Shown: positions 36,404 to 38,954 of the stretch, piece after piece | Numbering within the stretch: the first letter of the stretch is position 1 | How the letters are laid out: each line of letters begins with the position of its first letter | Assembly: GCA_946611235.1 (NCBI GenBank) | Contig: CAMODE010000013.1 | Coordinates: forward strand, 1-38,954 | Length of the DNA: 38,954 nucleotides | Source of the DNA: an uncultured Caryophanales bacterium | GTDB taxonomy: Bacteria > Bacillota_I > Bacilli_A > RF39 > UBA660 | Direction of reading: 5' to 3' | Notes under the pieces: generated by a model | What the model saw: the letters and a program-made list of their open reading frames with translations, nothing else | What the model was told of the DNA's origin: nothing | The model's database searches: none | Position numbers and translations under genes: made by a program

Positions 36404-37288
36404 TTGAGTAAAGATAATATTAAAACTGAAATAGTAGTAAAAGAACAAAAAATTAGTATTTTGAGAATTGATAATAAAGAGTATATTTCATTAACTGATT
36501 TAGCGAAATATGTAAATAAAGAAGATCCATCTGGTGTTATAAGAAATTGGATGTCTAATAAAAATTCATTTGAATTTTATTCTTTATGGGAAGAGATTAA
36601 TAATCCTAATTTTAATTCCGTGGAATCTCACGTAATTAAAAACGAAGAAGTTCCATATAATAGATTTACCATGACACCAAAAAGATGGAAAGAAAAGTTT
36701 AATGCCATAGGTATTGTCCCTAGTAGTGGTAAATATAGTCAAGGAACATTTGCACATTCCGATATAGCTTTCGAATTTGCTAGCTGGTTATCGCCTGAGT
36801 TTAAACTTTATTTAATAACTGAGTTTCAAAGATTAAAGAAAAATGAGTCATATCAAAATAAAATTGATTGGCATGCTAATAGAGTTTTAGCAAAAGCTAA
36901 TTATTTAGTTCATACTGATGCTATAAAGAATTATATTGTTCCAACATTGACTGAAAAGCAAAAGAAATTTGTATATGCTGAAGAAGCAGATGTTTTAAAT
37001 GTTGCTTTATTTGGCATGACTGCTGGAGAATGGAGAGAAAGTAATCCAAAAGTAGCTGGTAATGGCAATATTAGAGATTATACTGATTTACTTCATTTAG
37101 TTATACTAAATAATTTAGAAAATATTAATGCTGAATTAATTGAAATGGATATTCCACAAAGTGAAAGACTTATGAGATTAAATAATGTTGCAAGAAGACA
37201 AATGGAATTATTAAAGAATAATAAATCGTTTAATAATCTTGAATATGTGGAAAATAAAGTTAATGAAGTAAAGATGATTAGTAAGTAA
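36404..37288 (+). CDS. KilA-N domain protein copy 2 (TTG start)
   Basis: RIDNKEYISLTDLAKYVN...FTMTPKRWKEKFNAIGI...GTFAHSDIAFEFASWLSPEFKLYLITEFQRLK; RBS GAAAGGGTG. Confidence 0.85.
   Translation: MSKDNIKTEIVVKEQKISILRIDNKEYISLTDLAKYVNKEDPSGVIRNWMSNKNSFEFYSLWEEINNPNFNSVESHVIKNEEVPYNRFTMTPKRWKEKFNAIGIVPSSGKYSQGTFAHSDIAFEFASWLSPEFKLYLITEFQRLKKNESYQNKIDWHANRVLAKANYLVHTDAIKNYIVPTLTEKQKKFVYAEEADVLNVALFGMTAGEWRESNPKVAGNGNIRDYTDLLHLVILNNLENINAELIEMDIPQSERLMRLNNVARRQMELLKNNKSFNNLEYVENKVNEVKMISK
36610..36641. repeat. 32-nt inverted repeat within KilA-N copy 2
   Basis: TTTTAATTcCGTG-gaatct-CACGtAATTAAAA (12 of 13 arm pairs). Confidence 0.9.
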
Positions 37289-37564
37289 CATTTTTATAAA
37301 GAAATGTTTATGGAGACTCCTGTTAATCAAAAAGTAGATATTTAACAGATATTACATATGAAGATAATAATGGCTGGATTTCAATTATTGTTGGTAATTA
37401 TTCATGTTATATAACTAGAATAAATGCAAATGATTTTATACTTAATTTTCATGTTGATTATGATGGTTTTGATATACTCAATATTACTATTAATACAGAT
37501 ATATCAATTTTATAAATGTAGAATAAAATTTTGGTAATGGAATAATCTAGTAGAAGATTTCCGC

Positions 37565-37599
37565 GGATTAACTTGTTAATCCGTTAGCGAAGCGGTTAA
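37565..37599. repeat. Intergenic repeat copy 2 (GGATTAACTTGTTAATCCG-N2-AGCGAAGCGGTTAA)
   Basis: Matches 10452-10487; flanked by CCGC on the left. Confidence 0.8.
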
Positions 37600-37609
37600 T
37601 AATAAAATA

Positions 37610-37837
37610 CTAATCTTTTTTGATTAGTATTTTTTCTAATACACTGACAATTAAATACATGAGATAAGAAACAATCATTAAGATGATAATACCTGACATT
37701 ACTAGATTTAAATTAAATACTTGAGAGCCATATGTTATTAGATATCCAATTCCTTTTTTAGATACTAAGAATTCTCCCATTATTACTCCGCTATTACCCT
37801 TGGTGCGAGAATATTTGCAAAGGTTATAAGATTCCAA
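37610..37837 (-). pseudogene. C-terminal remnant of an ABC transporter permease (SsuC/TauC/ThiX-like)
   Basis: GEFLVSKKGIGYLITYGSQVFNLNLVMSGIIILMIVSYLMYLIVSVLEKILIKK resembles the C-terminus of these permeases; no N-terminal membrane segments present. Confidence 0.6.
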
Positions 37838-37853
37838 GAAAGGTGTAATAAAT

Positions 37854-38480
37854 ATGGGAGCAAGAATGACTTGTCCTTATTGTAATAGTAAGGATACAAC
37901 AAGTGTTATTTATCTTTATAGATATAATGATAATAATACTTTTATTAAAAAGAATAATGATGAAGTAAAATATTCAGAAAGAAAAAGAAAACCTAAAAGA
38001 TTAAACTATGATGGAACTCTTATAACTGATCATAATCATAATAAGTATTGTAATAAATGTCATAAATCATTTAATTCAATAGAAAACTTATATGCAGTAG
38101 ATATTAGTAAAATAACATTAGTATTTATGTTAAGTAAAGCAAGATATAAGTATGAATTTATATTTGATGATAAACCAACATTTATATTTAAAAGGAATTA
38201 TGAATTAGTTAGTCAAGAAATAATTACTAATAAAGATAAAATAAAAATGCTAGATAGTATAACTAATTCTAAAATAAACTTTTGGAATAAAGAATATATC
38301 AATAAGGATTATGATAATTATAAATGGATATTAAAGTTAGAATATTATAATGGACTTTCAGAATGTTTTAATGGACATGATATGATTCCAAATAATTGGA
38401 ATATATTTATAAACGGATTTAAAAATTTTATAAATAGATATGATGAAGATAATTTATTAAGAAAAATAAAAAATAACTAG
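37854..38480 (+). CDS. Hypothetical protein with two CxxC zinc-binding pairs
   Basis: MTCPYCNSKDTTSVIYLYRY...NKYCNKCHKSFNS; followed by terminator AAGATGtttaaaaaGCATCTTTTTTT. Confidence 0.6.
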   Translation: MGARMTCPYCNSKDTTSVIYLYRYNDNNTFIKKNNDEVKYSERKRKPKRLNYDGTLITDHNHNKYCNKCHKSFNSIENLYAVDISKITLVFMLSKARYKYEFIFDDKPTFIFKRNYELVSQEIITNKDKIKMLDSITNSKINFWNKEYINKDYDNYKWILKLEYYNGLSECFNGHDMIPNNWNIFINGFKNFINRYDEDNLLRKIKNN

Positions 38481-38537
38481 AAAGATGTTTAAAAAGCATC
38501 TTTTTTTATTGTGTAAAAAGAAAGGAGAAACGATATT

Positions 38538-38954
38538 ATGAATTTAAATTATGCAATATTAAGGGTTGAACCTATTATGACTATACCTGATTTAGCACAA
38601 ATAGGATCACATAATAAACGAGAAAAGAAAGCATATCAATCTAACCCAAATATTAAATTAGAATTAACTAAAAACAATATAGAACTTGTTCCTTTAAATG
38701 TTAAATATGTTAAAGGCTTTGATGAATTAACTAAAGAATATAAAAAAGAACATGATGAAAGAATGAAAACTGAACGAGCTGATAGAAAGAAAAGATACCA
38801 TGAAATGTTAAATAGTTCAAGAAATTGTGTTGCTGATGAATTAGTTATGACTGCTTCTCATAATTTCTTTAAAGATATGTCTAGAGAGCAAATAAAAGAA
38901 TGGGCAGATACTTGTATGGAATTTGTTTATAATGATTTAGGTTATAAAAAAGAA
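38538..38954 (+). CDS. mobV: MobV-type (Pre/Mob) relaxase N-terminus, runs off window
   Basis: MNLNYAILRVEPIMTIPDLAQIGSHNKREKKAYQSNPNIK...ADELVMTASHNFFKDMSREQIKEWADTCMEFVYNDLGYKKE; RBS AAAGGAGA; not in ORF track because no stop in window. Confidence 0.75.
   Translation, partial: MNLNYAILRVEPIMTIPDLAQIGSHNKREKKAYQSNPNIKLELTKNNIELVPLNVKYVKGFDELTKEYKKEHDERMKTERADRKKRYHEMLNSSRNCVADELVMTASHNFFKDMSREQIKEWADTCMEFVYNDLGYKKE

Noticed and set aside
1-38954. CRISPR array or cas genes, tRNA genes
   Set aside because: No regularly spaced repeats and no recognisable tRNA or Cas sequences were seen by eye.

Overview
Low-GC Bacillota-type chromosomal window (about 39 kb); the lineage is inferred from gene content, not searched. 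Housekeeping backbone: orphan ClpB-like AAA+ ATPase (cut by the window start), dNMP kinase, alaS, murE, DUF1015 protein, rpsB, tsf, two DUF5684-type membrane proteins, a PASTA-containing class B PBP, a kinase-like protein, mraY and ftsW. Main points: (1) A 13,327-bp element carrying a large serine recombinase (LSR) splits ftsW. Both junctions can be read to the base. Precise excision at a CC/GG dinucleotide gives an in-frame FtsW of about 363 aa, and the reconstituted attP is a symmetric 48-bp site, TTTATCGCCA-N13-CC-N13-TGGCGATAAA. (2) Beside the ftsW 5' half is a roughly 590-nt non-coding transcription unit with a strong promoter, a terminator and an immediately downstream small multi-TM protein. 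This matches the layout of OLE RNA plus OapA. (3) Three antirepressor-type genes (two KilA-N, one Bro-N) each carry a different long palindrome inside their own N-terminal domain coding sequence. The two KilA-N palindromes are centred at the identical offset (221.5 nt) from their start codons. This is the best candidate for an undescribed system. (4) Smaller accessory items: an AbiE module with an operator palindrome, flanked by a duplicated DUF1015 3' end and with a TGA in the toxin gene; a candidate type I toxin/antisense RNA pair; an intergenic GGATTAAC...GCGAAGC repeat; and the start of a MobV relaxase at the right edge. All family names come from motif recognition by eye; no searches were run.
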